A DNA stretch of 6,269 nt, taken from the NCBI GenBank assembly GCA_030633015.1, contig DAOVTR010000098.1:1-6269 (forward strand), read 5' to 3'. The stretch's first letter is position 1, and each line of letters opens with the position of its first letter. Below the pieces are notes generated by a model. It was given only the letters and a program-made list of their open reading frames with translations, ran no database searches and had not been told where the DNA came from. Positions 5,543-6,269 of the stretch are shown here, in pieces. The stretch is from Bdellovibrionales bacterium. GTDB taxonomy: Bacteria > Bdellovibrionota > Bacteriovoracia > Bacteriovoracales > Bacteriovoracaceae. The position numbers and the translations under genes are program-made.

Positions 5543-6269
5543 CTATAAAACTGTTATTCCCAACTCTTCAAATTGGTCAACATCAGGATTTGATGGGCAA
5601 TCTGCCATCAAATCGCTGGCCCTTGTTGTTTTAGGAAACGCTATAACATCTCTAATATTATCTGTTCTTGCCAAGATCATTATTAAGCGATCTAGACCAA
5701 ATGCCAAACCTCCATGAGGTGGAACACCGTACTTAAGAGCTTCAAGAAAAAAACCAAATTTTTCTTGTGCATTTTCTTTTGAAAGACCTAGGGCCTCAAA
5801 CATTTTGGCCTGAACTTTTTCATCATGAATCCTTATGGATCCTCCTCCTATTTCATAACCATTACAGACAACATCATAGGCTTCGGCCAGTAGCGGAACT
5901 AATTCACTATTTGTTCCATTTAAAAAAGTATTTAAATCGTTATCTTTTGGCATGGTAAAAGGATGATGCTTGGCCATTAAACGATTTTCGCTCTCAGACC
6001 ATTCAAACATAGGAAAGTCATTTACCCATAAAAACTTGTAATCTTTTCCAATCAAATTTAAACTATTTCCGAAAAAGCGTCTTAAAGCATCTAAACTTGA
6101 ATGAACAACACTATGTTTACTATCGCCAATAAAAAACCAGGTACCGTCTTTTTGATCATCACTGCATTTCGTAAGCTTTTCTAACATCAGTGAAGAAATA
6201 AACTTAGATATACCACCTGAACATTTTTTATTATCTACTTTAAACCATGCAACTCCCATTCCACCAAAT
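5543..6269 (-). CDS. aspS: Aspartyl-tRNA synthetase, C-terminal part
   Basis: This class II aminoacyl-tRNA synthetase charges tRNA-Asp with aspartate in the cytosol. The frame is open to the window edge, so the 5' part (anticodon-binding domain and class II motifs 1 and 2) is outside. About 242 of roughly 590 residues are seen. They begin in the bacterial GAD insertion domain (GGISKFIS, later WFFIGDSKHSVV). The catalytic core then returns with FLWVNDFPMFEWSE, HHPFTMPK and NGYEIGGGSIRIHD, and class II motif 3 follows as GLAFGLDRLIM with its ATP-binding Arg. The protein ends with FPKTTRASDLMADCPS and FEELGI, the usual bacterial AspRS end. The Met at 6259 is internal, not the start. The visible part does not show whether the enzyme discriminates tRNA-Asp from tRNA-Asn. 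The gene looks intact where visible. Confidence 0.95.
   Translation of the reverse strand, partial: FGGMGVAWFKVDNKKCSGGISKFISSLMLEKLTKCSDDQKDGTWFFIGDSKHSVVHSSLDALRRFFGNSLNLIGKDYKFLWVNDFPMFEWSESENRLMAKHHPFTMPKDNDLNTFLNGTNSELVPLLAEAYDVVCNGYEIGGGSIRIHDEKVQAKMFEALGLSKENAQEKFGFFLEALKYGVPPHGGLAFGLDRLIMILARTDNIRDVIAFPKTTRASDLMADCPSNPDVDQFEELGITVL

Noticed and set aside
5767..5958. Plus-strand open frame of 63 codons inside aspS
   Set aside because: It is antisense to the conserved catalytic core of AspRS. Its His/Leu-rich product looks like a shadow of that gene.

Overview
The window is AT-rich bacterial chromosome. The type II secretion genes and their neighbours fit a Gram-negative, delta-proteobacteria-like or Bdellovibrionota organism, plausibly a Bacteriovorax or Halobacteriovorax relative. 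The pointers are a PilM-like GspL, a GspN of the AsmA-like type found in such genomes, very Lys/Asn/Ile-rich proteins and tightly packed genes. This placement is inferred from gene content and composition; no marker gene settles it.

Plus strand, 1-4584: the distal end of a type II secretion (T2SS) operon in the order gspK (3' end only), gspL, gspM, gspN, followed by a polyprenyl (farnesyl/geranylgeranyl-type) diphosphate synthase. gspL and gspM overlap by 4 bases, gspM and gspN are 1 base apart, and the prenyl synthase starts 33 bases after gspN. GspL and GspM form the inner-membrane assembly platform that links the secretion ATPase to the pseudopilus, GspK is the minor pseudopilin at the pseudopilus tip, and GspN is an accessory membrane-anchored periplasmic protein. 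The prenyl synthase is a metabolic gene riding at the end of the cluster.

Minus strand, 6269-4540: the 3' part of aspS (aspartyl-tRNA synthetase), a likely AT-stem terminator, then ihfA (integration host factor alpha-like) and a small MerR-family regulator. The ihfA-merR pairing is a known proteobacterial arrangement. The merR gene runs convergently into the prenyl synthase gene with a 45-base overlap of the two coding ends and no visible terminator.

Most of the window is ordinary core genome. The points worth a second look are: an IHF-consensus match in front of ihfA (possible autoregulation), a prenyl synthase with an altered second Asp-rich motif and no clear downstream K-x-T-Y-P motif, a long GspL that keeps recognisable actin/PilM nucleotide-binding motifs, and a 32-codon open extension in frame after the ihfA stop. 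I found no mobile element, CRISPR array, tRNA, rRNA or evidence of a new defence or signalling system.
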